From Lunularia cruciata (taxonomy: Eukaryota; Streptophyta; Marchantiopsida; Lunulariales; Lunulariaceae), in NCBI GenBank assembly GCA_948567375.1, contig OX419758.1, positions 1,121,001 through 1,185,000 of the forward strand: a stretch of DNA of 64,000 nt. Reading direction: 5' to 3'. This document shows positions 1 through 10,613 of the stretch, one piece after another. How positions within the stretch are numbered: the stretch's first letter is position 1; the number at the start of each line of letters is the position of its first letter. A model generated the notes under the pieces. The model was not told the DNA's origin and made no database searches. It saw only the letters and a program-made list of their open reading frames with translations. A program made the translations under genes and the position numbers.

Positions 1-641
1 AGTGAAGGAAGAGGTAGAAGAAAGCTCGGGAAGCAAAGCGTCACTCCCGATACAAAGACTGCAAAGGCAAAGGTGAGTATCGAGAGAACACGAAGTGAGA
101 AGAGAGACCACTCCGTGAGATGAAGTAGTTGCCAGTGATGGAGTGGAGTACCTACGAGAGATCGTGTGTCCATTGTTGGTGAAGTTGGAGCACAAGAAGA
201 AGGAGATGCAATTGACTTGTCCAGAGGTGAAGACTATTTTGCAGGTCTTATTGAGATTAGAAGAAGAGAACTCGGAGTTGAAGCAAAGCATAACCCGAGG
301 TGAGGAGGAGAGAGAAGTACTACGAGCAGAGGCAGTAGAGAGAAGTCAGGTAATTGAAGACCTGAAGAGGGAAGTGAGCTATCAAGAGGATCTTGCGAGG
401 CAGAGTGACATAGCAAGGGAAAGACAAGTCGCTGAATACGAGATCTTGAAGCAGCAATTTGCTGATTCAAGAGTAGAAGTAATCCATGCTGTGGCAAGGG
501 TAGCAGCAAAGGATCAGGAGCTCGATAGAGTGATGGAGAGTATGGAGGAGAAGAAGCAACTCTGGCAATGAGAGTTGGCTGCACGGTATAGAGAAGAAGA
601 GAGATTGCGAGAGTTACTTTGTAATCAGTTACTTTGTAATC
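1..641 (+). mobile_element. Fragment of a giant LTR, coiled-coil part of its coding module
   Basis: Seen: the reading frame at 143-571 (142 residues) is rich in Glu, Lys, Arg, Leu and Gln in heptad-like spacing (ERSQVIEDLKREV, EKKQLWQ) and is a long coiled coil. The same protein stretch occurs at about 28.3-27.8 kb and 15.5-15.0 kb on the minus strand and 43.4-44.2 kb on the plus strand, always inside the giant LTRs described below. This fragment is cut by the window start and by a junction near 627 with an oppositely oriented Tat/Athila-like element. It is a broken fossil. Its orientation is opposite to that of the adjacent element, so it is not simply that element's 3' LTR. Confidence 0.75.
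612..641. repeat. Perfect 15-bp tandem duplication at an element junction
   Basis: The 15-bp unit AGTTACTTTGTAATC occurs twice head to tail (612-626 and 627-641). The first unit belongs to the giant-LTR fragment, since the same bases follow in the other LTR copies. The second lies next to remnant reverse transcriptase sequence of the neighbouring element. It looks like a join with a short templated duplication. Confidence 0.8.
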
Positions 642-1055
642 TTTGCCCAAATACACAAAAATCATCAATGAAGATTGAATTCATCATCCGCTGGAAAGTA
701 GCGAGAGCATTACACAACCCAAAGGGTATTTGATTGTAAGCAAAAGTGCCTTAATTGGTCATGAATGTAGTTTATCCTTGTCCTCTTCTTGGATGGATAC
801 TTGATTGTACCCTAAAAATCCATCAAGAAAGCTATAACAAGGGTGACCAGCTACTTGGTCTAGAATTGTATCGATAAAAGGCGAGGGATGATGATCCTTC
901 CTTGTGATTGCGTTCAACTTCTGGAAGTCTTGGCACACTTGGATCTTCCCTATTTTCTTCTTTGGGACAATGACAATGGGGGACACCCATTCACTGCTTA
1001 AGACAGGGAAGATGATTTTGGACTCTAAGTACTTGTTGATTTCATCTTTTACCAA
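642..1055 (-). pseudogene. Reverse transcriptase remnant of the outer Tat/Athila-like element
   Basis: The frame at 759-1055 reads as the fingers and palm of a Ty3/gypsy RT: SEWVSPIVIVPKKK, then KLNAITRKDHH, PFIDTILDQVAGH and FLGYNQVSI. Farther along, toward 642, the PFGLCNA and IDDFCVFG signatures are visible in other frames. The (F)IDDFCVFG form of the catalytic YxDD box is common in Tat/Athila relatives. This is a fossil with several breaks, cut off before RNase H by the junction near 641. Confidence 0.75.
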
Positions 1056-1091
1056 AAGAGAGTACTTTGGATTCAGACGGTATTGTCTCTG

Positions 1092-2171
1092 TCAAACTGG
1101 AACTGCACCTTCAACTAGATCAATCTCGTGTTCTCCAAATTCTTGTGGAATACCCGGCATTTGATCAATAGACCAGGCAAATACATCCTGGAATTCTATG
1201 AACAGGGTAGTGTATCCTGCCAACTCCTCCGAAGTGACTGTCTTTGAAAATTTTAAAATTTTCCCTTCAGTCAAAACAACATCTTGACAATCATCAAGGT
1301 TGATGACTCTTTCAACATGGCTTACTCGGCTTAACCCAAGGCGAGATGCCATCAAACCCCCTTCCTCCAAGTCAGGTTCATCCGAGGCAAGGTCATATGG
1401 ATCTTCGTCTTTGATATCCACCTCGTAGCATTCCAAGTAATTGACTTGGACTTTGTCTTCTGATTTGTTTGAGGACGAAGATGATGAGTCTTTGGATTCA
1501 TCCTCCTCTTCTAACAAACTAGTTTCCCCAAGATGGGGAACTTTCGTCCAACTCACAGTCACCAGCTTCTGATCTTTGGACAAAATGTCCTTGAATCGTA
1601 ACTTCTGCTGATGCCAATCCACCACAACTTGGGCACTGTACAACCAGGGTCTTTTGATCAACAGAGGGTAACCAGTCTTAGTCACTGGTCGCAACACAAT
1701 GTAATTCAACTTGAAGGGCACCCCTCCAATGATTGTAGTAATGTTTGACAACATGCCCAAAGGCCGTCTCTTGGTTTGGTCTGCAAATTTCAAAACTCGG
1801 GGTGTTGGCTCAAACGTATGATACCCCAGTCAATTTGCAGTATCCTTGGTCATAACATTCACACCGGAACCTGAATCAACGGGTATTGATGTGATCATGC
1901 ACCCTACAATCTCCGCATCAACCTCAAGAGATCCCAAATCTTCTTGTTCAATACGATAAATAGCGGGCAGGTCCTTCTTTGACATCGACCTTACCTTCTT
2001 AACGGCCGAGTTCAATTGCTTCTTGTATAGCTTATTGTCTTCCCACAATTGCTTGAATGTAACGTTGGCATTTGTGGCTGCCAAATCCGCTACAATATTG
2101 TATTGGGGTACTCCTCCTAATTTGACCATCTTTGCCTTTGGGTTTGGGTTCAAAGTCTCTCCATGTTCCAA
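1092..2171 (-). pseudogene. Protease region and PR-RT linker of the outer Tat/Athila-like element
   Basis: The frame at 1830-2171 ends in a retropepsin-like active-site motif (IPVDSGSGVNVM). The frame at 1092-1793 continues with the typical downstream protease pattern (PLLIKRPWLYSAQVVVDWH), an acidic Ser/Asp/Glu-rich linker, and a segment that leads into RT (FQDVFAWSIDQMPGIP, HEIDLVEGA). FAWS...DMPGI followed by HxI is a standard run-in to plant gypsy RT. It is a fossil. Upstream it ends near 2255, where gypsy-1a has inserted. Confidence 0.7.
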
Positions 2172-2260
2172 TTTGACCTCAGGACGTTTTAAGATGGTGA
2201 CGGGATTGCTAGTAGCCTTAACCCAAGGTTCCTTGGGTTGGCCAAGTACTTGTAATGAAA

Positions 2261-2331
2261 ATCTCTCTCAATTACTTGTAATACCAAGCTAAATATCACA
2301 ATACCACACACATGCACAAATGGGTGTTACA
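2261..2331 (-). repeat. Gypsy-1a 3' LTR stub with adjacent polypurine tract
   Basis: Only the outermost 71 bp of the LTR remain, matching the end of the full LTR at 11235-11305. On the minus strand the LTR start TGTAACACCC is preceded by CCGGGGGTAAA (2332-2342), a good polypurine tract. The rest of the LTR is absent, so this end cannot be used for dating. Confidence 0.75.
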
Positions 2332-2535
2332 TTTACCCCCGGACTAAGTTTTCACTTTGTCCTCAAAGTGAAGGTCTCTCTACCTTCTATGGTACATCTT
2401 CAACTTATCATGGTTAATCCTATCAAAGTGTCTTCCTCCCAACTCCTTGAGATCATAGGTGTAATTGCTCCACACCTTCTACGCTATGAAAGGTCCAAAG
2501 TACTTAGGCAAAAACTTCTTTTGCACTCTCTTGAA

Positions 2536-3472
2536 TCAAATGGAATCAAACAACATTACCCTATCACCTTCTTTGAAAGGCTCCATCTTCTTCTTGCCTT
2601 GCCTCTTGTCATAGCTCTCCTTTTGTTTCCTTTGGGCTTGCTCCACTCGAACCATAGCAATTGCTCTTGCCTCTTCCAACTCCATGAGTTGATCCTTCCT
2701 TGACTTCTCTGCATCACCCCCTTGTGCTTTCTTCAATCTCTTATGAATGCTTTGGAAGGTAGGAAGATCAAAGTGAATAGGTAAGGTAGACTCAATACCA
2801 TATACCAATTGAAATGGAGAATATCTGGTGGAAGTCTTCATGGTTCTCCTATACTCCCACAAAACTGCATGAATCCTCTTGTCCCAATGATGTTTAGCCC
2901 CCTCCATTTCTGCATCTTTGGCCAACATCATGCACAAGGTCTGATTGGTTCTCTCTGCCAAGCCATTGGAATTTGGCTTATAGGATGTAGTTACTCTATG
3001 TGTGATATAGAAATGTCGTAGCATGGCTGTAGTAATGCTTCCTGTAAACTCTCCTCCTCTATCAGAAACCAACTCCAAAGTGCATCCAAACCTAGTGATA
3101 ATGTGTTCATAAAGAAATCTACTTACTTCATCTTCATTCTTGTCCCTCAACGGTCTAGCCTCAACCCATTTGGTAAGGTAATTAGTAACTACCACAATGT
3201 ACTGATTGTTCCTTGGGGTTCTATTGAGAGGACCTACAAAATCAATTCACCACTTCTCAAAAGGTCTTAGCAATGGAATTGATCTAAGTGGTGGAGTGGA
3301 TGTAGACTTTCTAGCAAAAGCTTGACAAACATGACAAGTTTTGCAATAATCAAGACAATCCTTGAAAATCCCTCTCCAATGGTCACTCGCATCTAGAATC
3401 TTGAAAGCAATCACCTTTCCTACAAAGTGTCCTCCACATACTAAACCTTCATGAGACTCCTTTATGAGTAGA
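2536..3472 (-). pseudogene. Integrase of gypsy-1a
   Basis: The frames at 2536-3195 and 3247-3495 carry the zinc-binding CxxC part (CKTCHVCQAFARKS), the core start (RPFEKW), catalytic-core text (YLTKWVEARPL, ELVSDRGGEF), the NGLAERTNQTL segment with the core glutamate, and a C-terminal part (FKEGDRVMLFDSI). The family role is insertion of the cDNA into host DNA. The same domain is better kept in gypsy-1b at 24209-25222. It is a fossil, and its 5' edge is displaced by the solo LTR at 3473-5365. Confidence 0.85.
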
Positions 3473-5365
3473 TGTGACAACCCGACAAATATCACTTTTC
3501 CGGTAATTGGGTAAGTAAAGTTCGTTCTTGTAGAGATACGAGTCAGAAATGTCCAAATACAAAGTCAAACAATAACAATTTCAGTTCTTCTTGGTTGCGT
3601 CTTTAATCTCTCAAGTAGAAACCACACCCAGAAGAGAGTAACAAGTATTGACTCGCAAACTTGTCACAAAGTAACACTTCTTAATCACAACTCCATCAAA
3701 TCTTTCCAAACAATCTTGATTGTGATGATTCAAGCTCTCCCAAAAACGGCACTTCATTGCAAAACGACTTTGCCTCAGAATTGTGTTCCACCCCTCCACT
3801 GAAGGCACAACTTCCTTGATCAAAATTGCTTCACATCAACCTCGCATTGCACTCACAAATGCAGAATACTACCAACACTACAATTCCTCTCAGATCTGTC
3901 TAGGCATTGCTTCGATTGCACTTCACTCAAGATCAAACACACAGAATGAAGATCAAGGCTATGGAATCCAACATCCAACAAGCACACTGACTTGCACTTC
4001 GAATTTCTCCAAACACTCACAAACACAATTACAAAGTTGATACTTGGAATCAAGCTCAAGCAATGAGCACTGCTTCACAACACTTTGCTTTATCTATTCT
4101 CAGAAATAATGAGCACTGAACAACATCTAACTACAAATGCCACTCTTAAATAGTGAACAAATCAACAGTTCTAACAACTATACCGTTCTACAACAACTCT
4201 TCTGACCTGCAGATTCAAAATGACAATACACCTCTTCATATCTACCTCTTCAAATCTGAAAACTGTTACTACTCCAATCCGATGTCTACTTCTTCTTTGG
4301 TTTTCAAACCCGAACCCAAAGTAACTTTACTTCCTACTATTTTGTCCTCGGGTTTCACATCTTCTAATTCTTCCACTAATTCTAACATTTCTCCTTCCTG
4401 ATCTGAAATTCCTATCATAGTTAAGCCTTCTAAATCTCTATCTCCCGACCCACTCTTCTCTAATGTATCAAATAATAGATATGATGACACCTACACTCCT
4501 ATCTCTCTTACTTTGGGTTTAACTACTTTCAATTCTTTTATTAATTCTACTGTGTCATTATCAAGAATTGTAATTGAAACCATGAATACACTATCTACAC
4601 CTTCAATTTGTAACCCACTTTCCCTTAATTACTCATGTAACTAACCCAAAGACACTTATAGTCTGATCTTGCACTTTGGTTTATTCACAACTACTACTTC
4701 TCCTTCAATTCTTGTTCTATCTTCAATCAAAACTGAAATTGAAGTCATGCGTATCCTAACTATCTTCTTTCCCTACTCTAACTTCCTCTGATCCCTTTGG
4801 CAAAACTCTTGAAGTCACCTTCACTACACTCCAAAGTCCGACTTCCTCGGTTTGAATCATATTTGTCTTGAGGTAAAGTCTTTAGACCCGAAGTCATGTA
4901 AACCCGAAGTCCAAAGTACAAAGTCCGAAGTCACATTGACCCGAAGAACCTCAACCCAAAGTACATCTACTCCCAAAACTTCAAATGCTTTTAACTTCTT
5001 GTACAGACCTTCAAACTCTGCAATTTTGGTGGCAATGGAAAGCCCTAAACAAGACGCTTCCAACGAGATATAGCACGGTTGATTTGGACTTGTCGTCACT
5101 AAGATATGGCCCCCACAATATTCCTGACCTGTAACCTCCCTTCCTCCTTCGGCGTCTGGTCCGAGTTTTTCCTCCTCTGACACGAAGTAAGCTTCTTCGG
5201 GTCTGATCCAATCTGAATCCTTTTTCCTCTTATATGAAATCGACTTCCTCTAGCTTGATCAAAATACAAGTTTCCACTCATTTCTTCTCCATTTGGTTTC
5301 AATTTGGTTTCAGCAAGGTATTTGTTCTTCTAAACTCATCCAAAATGAAAAATGTGGGAACCACA
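3473..5365 (-). mobile_element. Short (1.9-kb) solo LTR of the giant-LTR family, inserted in gypsy-1a
   Basis: The unit runs from TGTGACAACC (plus strand) to GGGAACCACA, giving TG...CA ends, 1893 bp. It interrupts gypsy-1a exactly where gypsy-1b reads on without a break (compare 24820-24840). The flanking 5-mers are GTAGA (3468-3472) and ATAGA (5366-5370), a target-site duplication with one mismatch. No internal region is present, so it is a solo LTR. It shares its last ~1.2 kb (element sense) and its extreme 5' end with the 3.7-3.9-kb LTRs but lacks their globular and coiled-coil part. A near twin lies at 39080-40970. Confidence 0.85.
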
Positions 5366-6277
5366 ATAGAATAGACTCTTCCTTACCCACTGCTCTTTGA
5401 AGTAGACCATCTGCTCCTTGGTGAAAAAGAATATCCTCCACCATTGTGTAAGGTCTAGATCTTGCTACAAGGGCCTTCCTCTCCCTACCATGCATCCCTT
5501 CTGGATAGTTACCTCTTGTCAAAAAATCCACAATCTCCTTATACTCCATTGGAACCTCTTGAGTGACTGAGATTGTCATGAGCTCCTCATCCGGGAAAGA
5601 ATCATCCACTAGCTCATCTCCATCATGATCATAGGCTCTAGATAACAAATTAGCATTTGCATGTTTCTTTCCTGGCCTATCCTCAATGGTGTAGTCATAC
5701 TCAGACAAGAGTATCATCCACCTTGCTAGTCTCCCTTTAACATTAGGCTTGTTGAAGATGTACTTCAAAGCCTTGTGATCCGTGACAATGGTGGCTTTCT
5801 CTCCAATCAAGTAGTGTCTAAACTTCTTGAAACCAAAGATCACTGCCAACCCTTCTCTCTCCGTGACAGAGTAGTTCTCTCTGCTCAAACCATCTGCCTA
5901 CTAGCATAAGCTATTGGATGATCATGCCCATCTTGGTCTAATTGACTAAGAGTGCATCCTATAGCTACATTAGAAGCATCAGTGTAGAGGATGAAAGGCT
6001 TACTCCAATTAGGTTTAGCAAGAATTGGAGCTACAACAAGGGATTGCTTGAGCTCCTCAAAAGCTTTGAGAGCCTCCTTGTCTTCCAAAATCACCATGTA
6101 ATCTACATCCTTCTTCATGTAGATGGTCAATGCATAAGCCTTGTTGGAAAATGAGAGATGAACCATCCCCAAGAATTGGTGTAACTTTGTCAAGCTTGAA
6201 GGGAATGGAAGGTCTGAGATTTTCCTCACCTTCTTAGGATCAACTGCTATTCCATCCTTGGAGATGATGTGCCCCAA
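5366..6277 (-). pseudogene. RT thumb and RNase H of gypsy-1a
   Basis: The frame at 5885-6277 begins with the RT connection (MGHIISKDGIAVDPKKV, a family hallmark) and continues to the RNase H start (ILYTDASNVAIGCTLSQ, HPIAYASRQM). The frame 5366-5888 carries YSVTEREGLAVIFGFKKFRHYL, TDHKALKYIF, LARWMILLSEYDY and IEDRPGKKHANA, all standard RNase H pieces of plant gypsy elements. It ends at the solo LTR insertion at 5365. Fossil with few breaks in this stretch. Confidence 0.85.
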
Positions 6278-6322
6278 AAGTAGACCTTCTTCACATCCAA
6301 AAATGCACTTCTCTAGGTTGAG

Positions 6323-7428
6323 TCATGCATTTGCCTCATCCAAGCATTGTAAGACTTTGATTAGGTGCTCAAAGTGCTCCTCCTTGCTCCCATAGACACA
6401 AAAGTCATCAATGAAGTCTCTCACGAATTTCCCAATGAAAGGTTCAAATACCTTGTTCATGAACCGTTGGAATGTGGCTGGAGCATTGCAAAGTCCAAAA
6501 GGCATGACCTTGAAAGTGTAAGTTCTCCAAGGTGTGGTGAATGTGGTGAGTTGTTGATGCCCTAGTGCAATCTTGATTTGGTTATATCCACTATAACCAT
6601 CTTCAAAACTGTACCTCTCATGAATGGCAATGGGTAGTAGTCCTTCTTGGTAACAACATTGAGCTTCTTGTAATCCACACATACCCGAAGCTTGCCATTC
6701 TTTTTCTTCACAATGACAATTGGAAACACCCATTCTAAATTCTCTACCTCAAAGATAAATCTAGCCTCCTTGAGCTTATCAATCTCCTGCTTCACAACCA
6801 AAGATATTGGTGGGCAAATGCGACGTTGCTTTTGGCGGATTGGTCTTGCATGTGCCTTCACCTCTATCTTGTGCTCCTCCAAGGTGACTTCCTTCAAATC
6901 CCTGTAACTAAAAGCAAACACATGGATGAACTTGCAGAAAATCTCCTCAAGTCTCACTTTCTCCTCCTTGGTAACATTTGGACCATACTTGAGGGTAGAT
7001 AACCTTCTCTCTACCTCCTCAAGTGTCAATGGTGATTTATCTGGGTCCTTCAAAACCTGTGGCTTAGGTGCAAAATCCATAGCACACAAAGGATACACAT
7101 CTAAATCAGATTCAGGTTCATCTTCCTCCGTGGAAGTCTCCTCTTCCATGCTTGTATCCACACCTGAAGCTCCTTCTTCAAAATCTGATTCCCAATAATC
7201 AGAAGATGGTGTATCTGAATGTGAAGTGTTGGTGGTGTTAGTCACAGGAATTGTGACCCTATGGTTTGATGGCCCAATCCTCAAGTACCCTTTGTGCCAT
7301 CTATCAATTGTGCGTGCTGCTCTCAACCATGGCCTCCCAAGAAGTAAGTCATAGCTTGAATCCTTCAAGACTTGGAAAGTCATGAGATTTTGAACTCCCA
7401 TAACTGAAACTACCACTTTATCCATCAC
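6323..7428 (-). pseudogene. Protease end and reverse transcriptase of gypsy-1a
   Basis: The frame at 6562-7428 starts with the post-active-site part of the protease (SSYDLLLGRPWLRAA), an acidic linker of ~100 residues rich in Ser, Thr and Glu, and RT fingers (ISLVVKQEIDKLKEARFIF, GKLRVCVDYKKLNVVTKKD). The overlapping frame at 6323-6733 gives the palm: GYSGYNQIKIA, MPFGLCNAPATFQRFMNK and the catalytic DFIDDFCVYG. It is a fossil; frames overlap because of decay. Confidence 0.85.
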
Positions 7429-7437
7429 CCCTACTGG

Positions 7438-8301
7438 TCAAACTTGTTGCTTGTTTGCCATGCTTACCACAAATGTTGAAGGTCTTGAGGGTATCATACC
7501 CAACTTCTTCATCAACCTTTTTGACATGGCATTTATTGCTGATCCTCCATCAACCAATGCATCCTTGATGTGATGACCATTCACTCTCACATCAATTTTG
7601 GAGGCATATTCACAAGCCTCCCATGGTGCTGGCTTGGCATCCACCACCCCCATTGATATTGGAACTTTTGCCTTCTTCTTCCTCTTGCTCCTTGTAGAAC
7701 TCAAATGACCTCTAAGCTCCTTTCTCAAGGTAGGGTTCAAAGTAATCAATTGGCCCACTGTGATATTAGCCTTGTGACTACCAACATCCTCCAACACATT
7801 GTAGTTCCATTGTTGCTTTGAAATCAAGAAATCCTCCATCCCCAACTTCTTCCTTGGAGTCTTTGTTGTTGATGGTGTTGAGGTGCAAGTGCTCCTTGTA
7901 GACATAGGAGTATCCTTGCTTGGAGTAAATCCTTGAGAAGAGTGAACATCCTCTGCAAAACGAGCTCTCTTCTTCTCTTGTGCCAAAAGCTCCAAATTAA
8001 GACTTTTGGAGTTTGAGCACTCTCCCTTCTCATACTTGCTCTCAACCACATCTTTGGATGCTATCCCCTTACCTTTGTTTGGATTAGGAGCTACTTGGGT
8101 TTCAATACCAATCTCTTTCCCTCTATTCGCACCCTCATAACCCCTTCCTCCATGGTAAGTGGAATTTGGGCAATTCCTTTGGATATGGCCTCTTCCTCCA
8201 CAACCAAAACAATTTCTATCATTGAAATTGTTGGCTGGTTGAACTCCTCTATATGGATAGTTTCCATAACTCCTAGGCCCTCTCCCTACATTGTGATCCA
8301 C
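7438..8301 (-). pseudogene. Gag C-terminal half of gypsy-1a: zinc knuckle and protease start
   Basis: 287 residues. A CCHC zinc knuckle is intact near the N-terminus (CFGCGGRGHIQRNC), as in retroviral nucleocapsid proteins that bind the element RNA. A basic, Ser/Thr-rich linker follows. The C-terminal end carries a retropepsin-like active-site stretch (ALVDGGSAINAMSKRL), which suggests gag and protease are read in one frame, as in many plant gypsy elements. The adjoining frame at 6562-7428 continues the protease. Fossil. Confidence 0.8.
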
Positions 8302-8313
8302 TTCCTTCTTCTC

Positions 8314-9054
8314 TCATAGTTGCACCACATTGATCTTGAGATCCGCAAGTTGTTTTGTGATAGTTTGAAGTGGATCCTTTAGTGGAGGTGCAAGAATTGG
8401 AGCAACTACTACTTGTGGTGCAACCTTTGTCACCAAAGTACCAGAAGTTCCACCATACTTGTAGCCTTGAGGAGGATACACAACCTTCTTCCCCACCAAA
8501 TCACTCTCATCTCCTTCCAAACTCTCCTCCATACAAATTGTGATCTTGATAGCTTCAACCTTGGAAGAAGGTTTCTCATATCTCACCTTGCTTCTAATTT
8601 GTGGTCTCAACCCTCCCAAAAAATTCTTGGTGAGCATGGCTCCTATGCCAATCATTGTAGTCTCCACATCATCCCCACCCTTCCTCAACACTATGCGAAA
8701 TCTAGACTCTAACTTTTCCACTCTTTCCACATAAACTCTCACTTTCTCTCCAACTCCTGGCTTGAGAAATGTAACCTCACTCATCAATCTCTCATAACTC
8801 TCATCAGGAAGAAAGTTCTCAATGAGTATTGAAGTCAAAGTCTCCCAAGACTCCTCTTCCCCATCTCTCCTCTCTCTCTTTTGGTATTCTGACTCATACC
8901 ATGTAAGTGTTGCATCCTCAAAGAAATCTAGTAATAATGAGGCCCACTCATTCTTCCTCCTCTCATTGTTTCTTATGCAAGCTCTCTTGAAGTCTCTCAC
9001 AAAGGCCTCCATATCTTCTCCATCCTTGCCAAAGAAAACCGGAAGTTTCCCCAT
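8314..9054 (-). pseudogene. Gag capsid-like half of gypsy-1a
   Basis: 246 residues beginning MGKLPVFFGKDGEDMEAFVRDF. The segment with WASLLLDFFEDATLTWYES, SWETLTSILIENFLPDE and VRVYVERVEKLE has the pattern of the Retrotrans_gag domain (a Trp-rich start, a conserved F-x-x-L-x-x-x-F helix and a Y-x-x-x-F/V-x-x-L helix). It is adjacent to the zinc-knuckle part at 7438-8301. This is the capsid-forming region of the element. Fossil. Confidence 0.8.
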
Positions 9055-9290
9055 CTTAACCTCTCACTATCTTTCTCTTCTCTCAATTTTTCTTTTTCTT
9101 TTTTCTTTTTTCTCACTCTATAACTAATAGAGTATATACATGACTAACACCATTTGAGAGTAATCCACCCTAGGGAACACAAAAGGTTCATGTTGCTCCA
9201 AGATTTCTATAGCAACATCGAATCCTAGAGTGCATATTAATCAAACCCTCATGGATAGTTTATCCATAAGTTGAAAGATTATCTCCATCA

Positions 9291-9863
9291 CTAATCTTGA
9301 GAACTAGCTGATGAAGGTGGTAGTATTTCTATAGTTGTACTAAGACTCTTTGCAAGATCCTTCACCAAAGTCTCCAAAAGTGATTTTACTCCACTACACT
9401 CATGTCCTTTTGGAAGTCCTTCAACTCCACAAACCTCACACAACTCCTTGGTCTTAGATCTTCTCCCTCCCAATCTTGGTGAAGAAGGTCCAACATGCAA
9501 ACCCAAGTCAAGTAAGCCTCTCCTTTCCCTAAATCTCTTGCTCTCAAAGGTCAATGGACATGAACTTGCCTTATGTCCCTTCTCTCCACACTTAGACTCA
9601 CTCTTTCCTCCAAGTGGTGTAGGTTTTTGGATCCTCTCAACACTCTCTTCAAATTCTATTGTAAACTCTCTTTTCCTCAAATCCACCCCTAAAATCACCT
9701 CAAACCTTGGGGAACCTTGCATAATCTCAATTTCCACTCTTGATGACCCTCCATGTTCCCAAGATGAATCTAAACACTCAAACATGCTTTTTGTTGATCT
9801 CAAACTCCTCATGCATGAGATCTCCACTCTGCAGAGTTGACCCTTCTTCACAATGTCACTCAA
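9291..9863 (-). pseudogene. Leader ORF upstream of gag in gypsy-1a, with Cys-rich motifs
   Basis: A 190-residue frame lies between the primer site and gag, about 240 bp before the gag start and on the same strand. It contains ILGVDLRKREFTIEFEES, a knuckle-like stretch (KCGEKGHKASSCP) and a second Cys/His cluster (CEVCGVEGLPKGHEC), and ends PPSSASSQD. The homologous leader of gypsy-1b (32217-32836) keeps a clearer CCHC knuckle (CFLCREKRHKPSSC), so the motif is real. I do not recognise a family. It could be an extra gag-like or RNA-binding protein of this lineage. Fossil. Confidence 0.55.
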
Positions 9864-10591
9864 ATCTCCTAACCACTATGTCATAGTCCTCTGAAATTTT
9901 TCACACTTAATTATAACTCTAGGGCATCCATTCTTGCAAAATTTCAGATCTTTTCATTGAGCCATTTGGCCTAAACACCTTTCTATTCAACACACATATT
10001 TCACATTTGGTCTGAAAACCACCCCCCTCACTTCAAAAACTCATAACTCCATGCAAAAGAACGATCGCTCTCTAATTTTTGTGGCAGCAGGTAGGATACA
10101 ATGCATTTAATTTTCTTGGAAAGTTTCAGATTAGTTCACTAAAAATTGAAGAAATGGCTGACTCTGTACAATTTTCCAAAGAGCATGCAGTTGTGGGAGC
10201 ACTTTACCCTATCAACTTTCAAAAATTCTAACCCAGTGCGCATAGTAACTCTCACAATAATTTTAAGTGTGCTAACTGAAAGATAACCCAAGCTATCATG
10301 TGTAAAAATTTCAAGTCCAGATCTCAAACTTGAGATTTTGCACAAAATCACGTTAATCCCCAAAATCTACAATCCACCTCACACAATCTCTCCAATTCTT
10401 CTCATGTGTACAAGATGTACAAAATCACCTCAAAGACATCATAATGAACTACAGGGTATAAAAATGGATCTTGGTTCTCTAACATAAGTTCAGCCCTCTC
10501 CTCTCCTAATGTTCTCTCCAAGTGAGCTCTCATAGCCTCCTTTTGCCTAATGGAGAATTGAACACGGAACATTATCTTGCCTTCTAGAGAG

Positions 10592-10609
10592 GTCCCGACA
10601 ATGGAACCA
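10592..10609 (-). other. Primer binding site of gypsy-1a
   Basis: Directly inside the 5' LTR (minus strand) lies TTTT then TGGTTCCATTGTCGGGAC. It begins with the obligatory TGG complementary to a tRNA CCA end and resembles the TGGxxCCxTTGxCGGGG type used by plant Tat/Athila-like elements. The equivalent site in gypsy-1b is at 33517-33534. Confidence 0.65.
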
Positions 10610-10613
10610 AAAA

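Noticed and set aside
2809-3021. Plus-strand frames opposite gypsy-1a and gypsy-1b pol (for example 2809-3021, 24161-24373, 6926-7198)
   Set aside because: They recur in both copies only because they are shadows of the conserved minus-strand pol; their translations show no domain.
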